Made by a program: the position numbers and the translations under genes
The notes under the pieces: model-generated
Database searches by the model: none
What the model was told of the DNA's origin: nothing
What the model saw: only the letters and a program-made list of their open reading frames with translations
Shown: one piece after another, positions 23,299-34,257 of the stretch
Numbering within the stretch: the stretch's first letter is position 1
Layout: every line of letters starts with the position of its first letter
NCBI RefSeq assembly: GCF_016808335.1
Contig: NC_053144.1
Span: 58,730,195 to 58,794,194 of the forward strand
Direction of reading: 5' to 3'
Length of the DNA: 64,000 bases
Source: Panicum virgatum
Taxonomy: Eukaryota; Streptophyta; Magnoliopsida; Poales; Poaceae

Positions 23299-26200
23299 CC
23301 TACGCCGGCCGAACCCCGCCACCCCGCCTCGATCCTCCACGCCCCGAGTCGCTCCACCTCGTCCTTCATCTCCTGCGCCCCTCCACGAGCTTGATTGAGC
23401 CGTTTCTCGGCCGAATCGAACCCCACCACCGCCGGCCACCATTGTTGCCTCACCTGAGCTCCGCCCCTCTCCGTCGATCTCCTACCTCCGGCCTCCCTCC
23501 ACCCAAATCAAGCCCACGGTGAGCTTGCCCGCGACCTACTCGTTCTCCCTGACCTCTTTCCCGTTCGATTTCGACGCCGCCGCTGCCGGAGCGCAACCGT
23601 GCCACCGTGGCCACCGTGCTGTGCCGCCGGCGCCCGCCGCGAGCCACCCCTACGCGAGCCCGCTGGCCACCGCCGCGCGCCCCGAGGTCGCTTGGCCTCC
23701 CTGAGCGCTGCGCCGCCCAGCCCTGTGGACGTCCTGCTCCGCCTCGGCCGGAACGGCCCTGTCGCTGCGCGCCGCCGCAAGCCGCCGCACCAACGCCGCC
23801 GCCTGGCTCCGCCCTGGGCCGCCCCCATGCGCGCCCCTGCTCGGTCGTGGGCGCGCTGGCCCCGCGCGCTAGCCCGCCGCGCTGCTCCGCTGGCTGGCCG
23901 GCCCACGCCCCGCGCGCGCGCCAGGCGCGCCGCCGGCGTGCGTGGCCGGGGCAGGGGAGGCAGCGCAGAGCGCCCTCCCCCTTGCTCTCTCTGTCCCACT
24001 GCCAGGTGGGGCCCGCGGGTCAGGGGGATTTAAGGGTGGAATTTATTCTTTTGTTGTTTTCGGCTGATATTTTCTAAATGCATAATAAATCACAGAAAAA
24101 TGCTAAAAATGCAAACTAAATTTTGTTAGTTTTTTTAAATCAAGATCTTTAGAGAAAAAAATACTCATTCATGTGAAATGTCAATTTTGCCCCTGCTAAA
24201 ATTTTGGGTTGTGTTTAATCTAGTTTATTTTGTATCTGTTGTTCTGTTTGTCTAAAAATCCTGAAAATTTTGTGGTGGCCTTCTCTTTGCATGAGTAGTT
24301 CACTGAAAAGTTTTCGGATGCATAGCCTATGTACATGTTTGTGGATCTACTATTGTTTGATTTCCATCCTAGGGCTAAAATGAAAGTTTTCGGTCACCGA
24401 TAAATTTTGATAAATTTTTGTTACACCCTTTATCAGTATGTTATCATGGCAGTTAATTTGTGTTGCTAGATCATGCCCGCAAGTTATGTTTTTGCCTTTG
24501 TTTAGTTCCTAGCTATAGCTTTGCCTTTTGTGTTGTTTCTTAGAATTTACTTGCTTCATGTTAATTTCAGCAGCTTATTTGTTTCAGTTGACCATAATAT
24601 GGATTGTTTTTATGTACCTTGGTCATGCTTGCTTGTTAGTGAAATAAAATCTCTAGTTAATCCTTCTTGCTTTGTAGTGTTGCTTGACTTTTCTAAGTAA
24701 GTTTAGTACTGCTTTTGGAAGTGAAAAACTTTAGTTATATATAACCTGCTGGCTGTGTGCTGTTGAGCTAATTAGTTCTTGAAAATTTAATGCCTTGTAG
24801 TATATTAACCAATTGAACCTGTGTGCCATGTTTGATGTGCCTGCTATCCTTCTATGGTACCCTTGTGTGATGTTTAGCTAACCAACTCTGGGTGCTTATG
24901 TCATTTCATGTGACCTTATGCTTGCCATGTATGCCTTTTAAATGCATCGTGCGTTATTTTCCTTATGTTCATGCACTTGCATCGTTGCATCTCACCTAGG
25001 TATGCTAGATGTGCGACGCGTGGATCTGAAAGGCAAGGTTGGAGCCGAGCCAGAAGATGGCGTAACGGTGGACACGGACGCATCTAGAAGATGGACGGAT
25101 GGACCCGATGTGCATGACCAAAGGAAGATGCTCGCCAAGCGAGTATCGTCTAACTAACGCTGACATAGTGTTACTCCCAGGCAAGCCCCAGAGCATAACC
25201 CCTACTTTCAGTATTCAATGTTATTATTTAAGTATTGTGCATTAAGTTTTCTAGGAGTTGAATGAAACCCTAGTATGCATGTCTCTCCCTAGGTACCTAT
25301 GAGTCTCTACTAGCATACAAGTATCGTTAGAAATGCTGTGCTAAGTAGAAACCCGATAGAAGTCAAGTGATTCCTGTCACTCGCGAGATATAGGTCCTTG
25401 TTACTTATGAAAGGGTTACTAGAGAATGAATCATTGGGAAAGAAAGTAAAAATGGAGACCGGGCGGAGATGAATTTGGTTATGGATATGAAAGGTATGGA
25501 AAGTGAGTCTCCGCCTGTCTCGATTGAGGGCCGTACCGTTGTTGGCACTACTGATCGAGGATTGAACAGTACTAACCACATGCCGGAAGTAGGAGATAGT
25601 CGAAACCAGTAAGTTGTGTACCGCTTTACAATGATACTTTGAATCCCTACCTGCTACGCTGGGCGTGGGAGTTGGCGGGTGTTGGATGGATGCCACCTTC
25701 GGATTCTCTGGGAGTTCACCGCGAGGGGCCCAACACCTGGGTTTTAGCAGACACGATTCAGATGTCGTGGTAACGATGGAAACAATTGATGCGTGTGGCC
25801 CGACGGGGTTTACATGTGTCGTATTGGTTAGGTCTACTTTGCAAGGTTAAATCGAATCGATTCACCGTGACTCGCGGATATGAGAACCTTGATCTCTCTG
25901 TCACATCGTAGTAAATGATGGAATTGGGAATGGAAAGTTGAGAATATGAGATATGGCTGTGGTACTCTGAAAAGATAATGTGATCAACCATGCATGCTCT
26001 AGATGTTCAGGCAAATCTAGTCGGTATTTGTATAATAAACTTGAGCTAAAATACTGAAAGTAAGGATCCACTATTAGTAGCTTTTCAGGAAAATAACTCC
26101 AGAGCCAAACAGCTTTGCATGTCTAGGAGTCGGCTAAGTATATACCATAGTCGGGTAAGTCTTGCTGAGTATTAGTATACTCAGGGTTTGTTGTTATCCT

Positions 26201-26646
26201 GTTTTCAGGTGTAGCTGCTGCTGGTTGGAGCTAACCAGACTTCACATCGGTGGGCTCGATGTGACGTCCTCACGTCTTCGTAGATATCATGGTTTTCAAA
26301 ACAGAGCTTTTATTTAAATTCCGCTGCATGTTAAACTCTGAGAATTTATTTAAACTTAATTTGTAAACTTCTGCATTGTAAATTAAAATTGAGAGTTTCC
26401 ATCTGCTTGTAATCATTTGTGCACGTCTTCGTGCGAGATTTCCAGTGTTTTTGATCCTTAACCCAACCGGCTGTCGGATTACATCATTTTAAGTGCGTGG
26501 TGATGTGATTAATACTTAAGATGATAGTTAGTGCACTTAAGCCGGTTTAATTTAGGCGGTTCTGTCACAGTGGTTGTCTCACCGGAACCCGCTCAGAAGG
26601 CCCTCTCACAGTCACAGGCGCGCACGACCCGCTACTCGCCGCACAC

Positions 26647-27992
26647 TGAAAGTGATCTAGGCCCCTAAGTGGGTTTTGGTGGTTAATGACAAAACACATG
26701 TGCATTTAATCGTGTAATTGAGCATGTGTGCAGGTGGTGAACAAATATAGGTGAATCAAGTGACGATATACGACCCACAAAAAGGAAATGAAAAAGCGGA
26801 GTTCAAGTTTACTCAAGAAATTAGTTTTTGAATTTGAAATTTGAGTATAGGAACGCCGTACTATCAAGAGGGACTTGGTTCAAGGGTTTCGATTTAGATC
26901 CTGTGCTAAAGAGAACCTATACAAACATTTGTGAGCCACAAAACAACTCAAAGGAGCCATAAACCGAAGTTTTTCCCTGCCTTACCCGGATACTCCGGGT
27001 ATAGGGCCGGATACTCCGGACCCCATTGCCCGGAGTGTCCGGGTGCTGTTTCCGGGCTGAAAAATCAGGGTTGCCCGGAGTCTCCGGGCATATACCCGGA
27101 GTATCCGGGTACCCTTTCGCCCAACGGCTATTTTTGGGCTGAAGACTATAAATACTCACTCCATACCCCTTCAGCCCTCTCTCTTGCCCCTTTGGACGAA
27201 CAGAACTCAAACCTAAGCCAAAGAGAGCTCCTTCACTCTCCCTTTTCCATTCTTGAGTGATTCCCTTGAGGGATTTGAGTGAGAAGCAAGCAAGAGCAAG
27301 GATTCAAGCGAGTGAGCCTCATTCCCATCTCTTGAGCGCTTGGTTTTGGTCAAGCCCGCGGATTCAAGTTTGTTACTCTTGGAGCCTTGTGCTCCTAGAC
27401 GGCTAGGTGTGCTTGTGATTGCTCAACCAAGGTTGTGAGCTGCACAAGAAGTTTGTAATCTTCATTCCTCGCCGAGGAACCCATAGTAAGTAACCTTGGG
27501 CTTGAGAGGTGATCTCGCCCTTGGGAGAGGAGCATAGGGGTTCTTGAGCACCGTCTCTCGAATCCTTCCTCAACGGAGACGTAGCACCTTCGGGTGTGAA
27601 CTTCGGGAAACAATTCCTTGTCTCCTTTGTCTTAGTTTACTTGATTTCGTTGTCATTTGCTTGTAAGACTTCTTTTCTAGGGTTTGAGCTCGATCTACTC
27701 ACTCACGAGTTTCTAGTGAACTTCGTTTGTTGGAAATCAACCTTAAGGAACCCCTGGTACTCTTTATCTAGCTCGATCTAATTTTCTTGCAGAGATACTT
27801 GCTGTTTCGTTTCAGGTTGTTCAAACCCGGAGACTCCGGATATAGCTCCGGATACTCCGGACCACCAAACCCGGAGTATCCGGGCACATACCCGGAGTAT
27901 CCGGGATAGTCTGTGTCTGACTCTTTTGTTAAGTGTTTTTAAATTGCAGATTGCCTATTCACCCCCCCTCTAGGCATCTTAAGATCCTTACA
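26647..27992 (+). mobile_element. Solo LTR F
   Basis: Starts TGAAAGTGATCTAGG and ends AAGATCCTTACA, 1,346 bp, flanked by CACAC at 26642-26646 and 27993-27997. The 3' part CTATTCACCCCCCCTCTAGGC is typical of long plant Copia (SIRE/Maximus-type) LTR ends; that lineage is tentative. It carries nine CCGGANNNTCCGG palindromes in two clusters. A plausible core promoter reads GACTATAAATACTC near 27144. Confidence 0.75.
26984..27905. repeat. Two clusters of CCGGANNNTCCGG palindromes in LTR F
   Basis: Five copies lie at about 26984-27110 and four at about 27825-27905. Each is a near-perfect 13-15 bp palindrome whose central triplet varies (TAC, GTA, GTG, GTC, GAC). The first cluster is just upstream of the putative TATA box and the second near the LTR 3' end. 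Confidence 0.85.
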
Positions 27993-28161
27993 CACACACA
28001 GTCCTCGACTACAAGCACGCAGGCGCGCACGACCGGCGGCTCTCCGCGCACGCCGTCCTCGACTCCAGTGCGAGAAAATTGCTATTATAGGACTCCAAAC
28101 AATAGATTTCGCTATTATAAGACTTCAAACATTGACTTCGCTAAAACGACCTTTAAAATAT

Positions 28162-28438
28162 TGTAACGGACTTGCTATGAATCAGAGGGTAAATGGTCCT
28201 CAGATTGGAGCAGGGAAGGGGAAGAACAGGGAGATCGGGAAGAAGACGAAGAACAGGAGAAGCAAGAAGAATAGGGTAGCAATTCCGTTTTCATTCCATA
28301 ACCATCAGGGGCAGCCGATGGCTGTCATTTATACTGGTTTACAAGGCCTTCCGCCCACAAACGGCCCACGGCCGGAGATAATAGCCCAATGGCTAACTGA
28401 ATCAAGTTGAACAGGGCGGCTAACCGCCAATCATGACA
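28162..28438 (-). repeat. 3' LTR of element D
   Basis: Reads TGTCATGATTGG..TCCGTTACA on the minus strand. It contains a TATA-like box (CCAGTATAAATG, near 28325-28340 on the plus strand) and differs from its partner by about 4.7%. Confidence 0.85.
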
Positions 28439-28453
28439 TTACCCCCTCCCCCC

Positions 28454-29229
28454 TCAAATTTCAGCTTGTCCGCAAGCTGAAGCACCAGGAAATCGTCGAG
28501 CAATGTCTTGAGCATCTTCCCATGTAGTCAATTGAGGATGGATATCAGACCACTGCACGAGTACTCGAGGTCGGGAAGAAGATCCCAGGGACACCAGTCG
28601 GTGGTCCAGAATTGCCAGCGGTACCATAACCTGGGAGGGATTAGCTGGAAGCGAAGATAGATCAGAAGTCACCTGTTCATGCGGTGGAACATGGAGCTTG
28701 AGCTAAGACACGTGCACCACGGGGTGTATCCGACAAGAATCAGGGAGGTCGAGCTTGTAAGCCACCTTGCCCACTAGTTGCAAGATCTTGAAAGTGCCAA
28801 AGAACCTGAATGCCAATTTCTGATTCGAGCGAGGGGCAACTGAAGTTTGAATATATGGCTGCAACTTCAGGTATACCGAAGTGCCAACAGTAAACTCACA
28901 CTCTGTGCGACCTTTATCAGCTTGAGATTTCATTCTTTGCCGAGCTCGGGCCAAATGTTGCTGAATGATTTGAGTTAACAAGTCTCTCTCCTTTAGCCAT
29001 TCCTCCAATTCTGGGACTGGAGCAGCACTCAAGTTTGATATCCCAAAGTGACGAGGCTGATGACCATATAACACCTCAAAAGGGGATCTACCCAGAGCTA
29101 AATGGTAGGATGTATTATACCAAAATTCAGCTAATGGTAACCATTTGCACCACTGCTTGGGATAGGCATGTACAGCACATCTGAGGAAAGTTTCCAGGCA
29201 CTGATTGAGGCGTTCGGACTGACCGTCAG
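28454..29229 (-). pseudogene. Element D integrase C-terminal part and chromodomain
   Basis: Continues the integrase after the element E insertion: GQSERLNQCLE holds the catalytic Glu of the D,D35E triad. Next come the GPY/F-type region (LAFRFFGTFKILQLVGKVAYKL, in part) and, after an in-frame TAG following HPVVHVS, a chromodomain remnant (PLAILDHRLVSLG.. VLVQWSDI..TTWEDAQDIARRFP). Integrase inserts element cDNA; the chromodomain directs it to marked chromatin. It is dead because of the stop and the split. Confidence 0.85.
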
Positions 29230-32200
29230 TGTAACATCCTAAAAATCCACCAAAATAAATCACGCGATAAAAATATATTTTTAAAATTTTTTGTCATCGT
29301 TGAGCTCAAAATCCTCCTAAACCCTAATTCCCGGAACCTTTTCTTTGTCCCGAACACCCGATTTCCAACACATGATTCCATTCGTCGATTCCATCTTTTC
29401 TTTTTCGCCGACCGTACCTCGCTCTCTCTTTTTCCACGCCGACGTCCCGTTCCGCGCCGCTCGGCGGCCTGTCGCCACGCGCGACCGCCGACCGCGATTA
29501 TCGCTGGCCGCACGCGCCGCTGCCTCCCCTGGCCCGCGTGCCCGGCCGCGCACGCCTCCCCTGGCCCGCGCACCCGGCCGCGCATGCCTCCCTTGGCCCG
29601 CGCACCCCGCCATCGCCGCCGGCGTGCACTCACTCCCCTCTCCCCTTCCCTTTTTCCTTTCCCTATTTTATTTCCCTTTTTCCCCTCTTCCCTAATTTTC
29701 TTCTCTTTTTCTCCATTTCTTTTCCCCTTTTTCACTTTTCCCTTTTTCCATTTCCTTTTTCTTTTCTTTTTCTCTCCCCTCCTCCTTTCTCCTTCTCCCT
29801 CCTCTGCTCCGGCACGCCCCCGGGCGCCGCGCTCGGCCCGTACGCACGCCTGGCCCGGCTCACCCTCCCCTCTCCCTCTTTCCTTCCTTCCTTCTCCCTT
29901 CCCCTTCCCTGTCCTGCTCCCGCTCGGCCCACGCTCATAACTAGCCCGGCCCCAGAACGCCGCTCGCCGCCCAGACCCGCTCGCCCTGCCCACGCGCGCC
30001 GCCCCGGCCGCCAGTGAGCACGTGCACGACCGCACGCACGCGGTGCCCAGCACGCCGAGACGTAGTGCCCGCGCGCACACTGCTCGCCCACGTGCTCCAC
30101 CCGGGCCGCCCGCCGTGCCATCCGCCGCGACGCCGCTGCCAGGCCGCCCGCACACGCACCCCGCGGCAGCGCTAGCACACGCGCACGCTGTGGCCTCGCC
30201 GCCCGCGCCACCTCACAACGCCGCTCGCTGCCCCGCCCCACTCAGCGCCATTCGCGCGCACGTGCCGCGCACAAGCATCGCCGCAAGAGACGCCGCTGCC
30301 ACGCGCGCTCCACGCTTCGCCCACGCGCACGCGCACGCGGAGCACCGAGCCGTGGCGAACGCGCCAAGCCGCAACACCGTGAGCTCCGCCAAGCCCACGT
30401 ACGCACCTAGCCTCGCCGCGCGTCGCCCGCCGCTGCCCTGTCCGGCCGCACAGCGCGGCACTGCTCGCCCCGCCTCGCCGCTCGCGTCGTCCCTCTCAAC
30501 GCCGGCCCACTTCACGTGCTCAACAGCGTCTCGATGCCCACGCCACTGCCGTACGCCACCCCGCGACACGCAAAGCCTGGCTGAGCGCCATTAATGGCCG
30601 CCCGCGAACCGCGTTAGCCGGCCATCTACCCCGCCCGCTCCACCGCCATACTCGAGCTATAAAAGGGCCTCGGCGTCGCCCTCAACCTTCTCATCCCCGA
30701 CCGCCACAGCCCGTTCCTTCCCAAGGCTTCCAGCGCCGCCGCCGCACGCCGCTAGTGCCGCCGCCGCCTGCTCCTGTTGCCCCGCCTCCTCGCCGTGCCT
30801 CAGGCCAAGGTGAGCGGGGGGATCGAACCTCCACACCCGCTGCCCCTTTTTCCCTACCCCGAGCCGCCACGGGACCCCCAAGCCGCCCGAATCACCGGCG
30901 CCGAGCGCCGCCCTCCCCTCTCCTCTATTCTGCGTGGGGAGAGGAAGGGGATGGCGATTTTGCCGACCCCCCTTTTTCTTCTATTCCAGAAAGAGCCCTT
31001 CCCCTTTTTGGCCATTTTGCAAACCAAGGCCCTTTTTATGATGTAATCCAAAATAAACCCTTACCCCTATAAACATAATTCTAATTAAACCCTTGGTCTT
31101 TCTAGGATAGTCCAGAGATTTCCAAAATTTATAAACAAGCCCCTGTCCTCCCCAAAATATTTACAAATAGGTCCCTGAACCATTATTTAACCCCTAAACC
31201 TTTGATTAACCTATCATTTCATGCGCCAAACGACCTTGGATCGACCTAAAACTTTACCACGCCTCTCATAACATAGTTTTGGCCATGCCATTAAGAAACC
31301 ACCCAAAAATATCACTCCTATCTCCATATCTTAATTATTTCTGAATCGAGCTCAACGATAAAGCTTTTATTTCTTTTTCTTGATTGTGTGTTTGTTTGTA
31401 CGTGTCGTAGACCACGGTGTGAATGAAGGAGAGCCCGTTGACGAGCAGTACCGCGAGCCCGCAAACGAGGACCAGTTCCACGACCCCGAGCCCGAAGGAC
31501 AGTGCTTCGACCAGGACCTCCCCGAAGGCTTCGAAGACGGCAAGTTCAATCCCGCCCTTTGATGCATGTTGTTGTCCTAGTTTTTATAAACACAACCCAT
31601 TGGCCTGTTTTACAAAATTGCATATGTTTTGCTTGCATGAAAACACGGTTGGATAGCCACCCCTTGATTTGTGATAACCATTCCTTGACCACCTAGATTA
31701 ATGTCTGATTTTGCTTGGACGTTAATCGATACTAGAACGCTTAGGACTTGCTACTATATACAACTTGTTTTATAAAGAAAAGGTGTGTGTGTGGGAAGGG
31801 ATAAAAGTGGATTTTTGAAAGATGAGTTTAGACGGGATGGATGGCATTTCAGTGTGATTTGCCGTTTGGTGTGCTCGTGCCGGTGTGGCAGGGCAAGGAA
31901 AGGAGATATCCATCTTGTCACCCCTAAGGACCGAGTTGGTGTTACATCTCACCTAACTCCACTTTCGTGCAAACCACTCGACCGTTGTATGGGCAACGAC
32001 TTAGCATAAATCCCACTAGTTAGTCTGATAGCCATCAGGAGAGCTGAGAGCAACGGGTGACTAAGGAGAAGGGATAAGCCCCGAGTGACTTATGCCCCGG
32101 TTAAACCTAGGTGAAAGGTCGATGACCCCTTGGTGCATCCCGTGATGGCTAGTCAGGTCTAGCTAAGGTGGGTAATGGCTTTGTTGGGATCTACACCGAC

Positions 32201-32961
32201 ACTAAGGTGATCGAGTTGCGGTACCCCGCTTGTGGAAAAAGTTGCACACCTCTGCAGAGTTAAAAACCTATTCGAATAGTCCGTGCCCACGGTACTGGGC
32301 GAGTTACGGTGTGGTCTCACAACTAGTGTTTCATCTGGAATGGATGGGTTGGCGTGAGTTGTTTTGGAAATGTGTCCGGCAGTTGTGCCGTGTGCTACGA
32401 CGGATGAGGAGTCCAGTAGCAGTCTAAAACTTGGATCCCATGTGGATCAACCCCTCGTGTTACTTGGTACAAAAAAACTGGTTTTGGGAAATGCTTTCTT
32501 TCAAATGAACCCCTGCATAAAATATTGCTTTCCGCAAATCAAACCCTAGCCTTATCCTTGATTTACCCTTTGCATTATATTCTGTTTATACCCCCTCCGT
32601 GGGTGTGGTTGGACTTGCTGAGTATGTTTGTACTCACCCCATTCTTTATTTTTACAGAAGAAGATCCAGACTTTGTACCTGACAACGTTGAGTAGGGGGT
32701 ACCGTCCTGCACCTAGCCTTGCCTGTGGATTGGGTCACCCGCAGGAGTTACCGCATGGCGCAAGACTCTGATGACTTTCTTTTTATATTTAATATCATTG
32801 CGTGTGTGTGGATTGTAATCCTCGCGATAGTGGCGCTCCTCTGCTCACTACCGCGTAGAGTTGTACAGTAATGAACCATCTGATGTAATAAATGTGTCAT
32901 CAGCCTCCTGGGACTGATGTTTGTAACACATTTAAGTCTTCTCTTATGAGGGGACGCTTCA
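29230..32961 (+). repeat. 5' LTR of element E
   Basis: TGTAACATCC to GGGGACGCTTCA. Order of parts: pyrimidine tract (29636-29806), TATA box (CTATAAAAGG at 30657), donor-like GCCAAG/GTGAGC at 30809, acidic exon a (31411-31539) and hairpin TGAGTAT-GTTT-GTACTCA (32619-32636). A pyrimidine-rich acceptor ending at 32657 and acidic exon b (32658-32695) follow. The primer site starts two bases after the LTR. Confidence 0.88.
31411..32695 (+). other. Putative spliced acidic mini-ORF inside the element E LTR
   Basis: Same structure as in LTR B: exon a of 129 nt (31411-31539) after a CGTGTCGTAG acceptor, GC donor G/GCAAGTT, and exon b of 38 nt (32658-32695) ending EEDPDFVPDNVE, stop. Exon b is also kept in the 3' LTR remnant (35999-36037 region), where it differs by one residue. 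Differences between copies fall disproportionately at third positions. Confidence 0.45.
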
Positions 32962-33107
32962 GGTGGTATCAGAGCCGTAGATTGGCCGTAGGACGTGACC
33001 TCTAGGAGCGAGACCCCTTTTTCCAAGCCTTTCCCATTAGGCCCAACCTGTTTAACCTCGCAGACCATTTTTATGCAAAACGGATTCACCTAATCTTTGT
33101 TTTTCAG

Positions 33108-33968
33108 ATGGCTGAGGAAGGATGGACCCAGGGCGATTGCCAAGCTGCACCTGGCTTCCCCAGCCTGTTGATCAACGCCCTGGAGAGCCTTGGCGTTATG
33201 GAACGCCCAAGGTACTACAGCAGAGAGTACGAGCACCATGGTACCCTCCGGTGCAGGGTGATCATAGTCATCGCCAGAAGTGATCGCTACCCCGACATCC
33301 AGTCATGGAGAGTGACCGCTACGGGATTTAGGCACCAAGACACCTATCCCTTGGCCATCAGAAAGGCGCTCCGTTACCTGTGCCGGATTTTCGAAGAACA
33401 CCTATCCCCCACACCAATGAGGTTCTTTCCGCCGGCCATCAGAACCCCAGTTTTTGAAGCACGCATGAGAAGTCTGGAACGGCGCCGCCATAAAGTGGAC
33501 CCTTTGTACCAAGTGGCTACCTACCTAGCCGCCTTGGATCAGCTCTTTGACGAGCAAGCCAACATTCTGAGGGAGCAGACCCATCGAGCCGAGCAAGCAG
33601 AGCTCGCGGTGAGACTGCAACAGGTACGAGCAGCCCAAGCCGAGGCGAGAGCCGCAGCCGCGGTCAGCAGTGAAGCAGTTGCTCAGGAAAGCCTCAGGCA
33701 AGCCCGAGACCGGCGTATGCAGGAATGGACCAGAAGTGAAACCCCAGTCCCGGCAATTGGAGAAGACCATGTTCTACTCGGGACACCCGTCATAGGATGG
33801 GGACCACTCGTGATAACCCCACAAGCCCCACCCGAGAACCCCGAGGGGCCTACTGCCGCCATCGAAGGAGAAGCTGCTACGCAACCCCAGGAGAACGGGA
33901 ACTTAGAGGACGACGAGCAAGGACTACTCGCGCACTCCGCCCCAAAAGAAGGCTCGCCCCGCGAGTAG
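33108..33968 (+). CDS. orf0 of element E: extra retrotransposon ORF upstream of gag
   Basis: An uninterrupted 286-codon frame between the primer site and gag, in the same sense. The ATG follows directly on TTTGTTTTTCAG, a 3' splice-site-like tract. Residues about 15-95 alternate predicted helix, strands and helix (SLLINALESLGV.. RCRVIIVIARSD.. SWRVTATGF.. YPLAIRKALRYLCRIFEE). This order resembles a double-stranded RNA-binding fold but lacks the lysine-rich KKxAK helix tip. Residues about 140-210 are Ala/Gln/Glu/Arg-rich with heptad character and suggest a coiled coil. The C-terminus is Pro/Glu-rich. Extra ORFs before gag are known in some long-LTR grass Gypsy elements; function is unestablished. 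No premature stop, unlike the neighbouring gag. Confidence 0.7.
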   Translation: MAEEGWTQGDCQAAPGFPSLLINALESLGVMERPRYYSREYEHHGTLRCRVIIVIARSDRYPDIQSWRVTATGFRHQDTYPLAIRKALRYLCRIFEEHLSPTPMRFFPPAIRTPVFEARMRSLERRRHKVDPLYQVATYLAALDQLFDEQANILREQTHRAEQAELAVRLQQVRAAQAEARAAAAVSSEAVAQESLRQARDRRMQEWTRSETPVPAIGEDHVLLGTPVIGWGPLVITPQAPPENPEGPTAAIEGEAATQPQENGNLEDDEQGLLAHSAPKEGSPRE

Positions 33969-34257
33969 ATTGACCGACGCCATCCTAGTGTTGTACCCTA
34001 CCAGCCCCTCTGGCTTGAGTTGTACCCTTAGTGTGAACATGTACCCGGACGTGTAGTATGTGTTTAGCCTTGCCCCGTGTTGTACCCCCTTGCAGTAATG
34101 AAGTGGTTTGTGCTTGTTGTTTGCTATGTTTGTATGCTTGTTGCTTGTGTGTTTATCGGCAGAAGTTAGATTCTGCCTTTTCAAAAATACGATTTAAACA
34201 ACTTAAACATCACATAATCTAAATCCCACTCTCACCAAAACCCTACCCAATCTACAG

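Larger units (their letters stand above)
19579..26569 (+). mobile_element. Solo LTR A (long-LTR Ty3/Gypsy), interrupted by solo LTR B
   Basis: Starts TGTAACACCCCTGTG and ends GGTTCTGTCACA. The 5-bp target duplication GTGGT is at 19574-19578 and 26570-26574. Without the nested LTR it is about 3.74 kb. No internal region or second LTR is present, so it is a solo LTR left by LTR-LTR recombination. It holds an acidic reading frame (about 25010-25157), a hairpin TGAGTAT-TAGT-ATACTCA at 26166-26183 and a 3' splice-site-like tract at about 26190-26208. Related to solo LTR C by its terminal sequences (shared CACTTAAGCCGG near the end). Confidence 0.85.

Noticed and set aside
29226..30155. 309-codon Lys/Glu/Arg-rich minus-strand frame
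   Set aside because: Antisense of the LTR pyrimidine tract; composition only.
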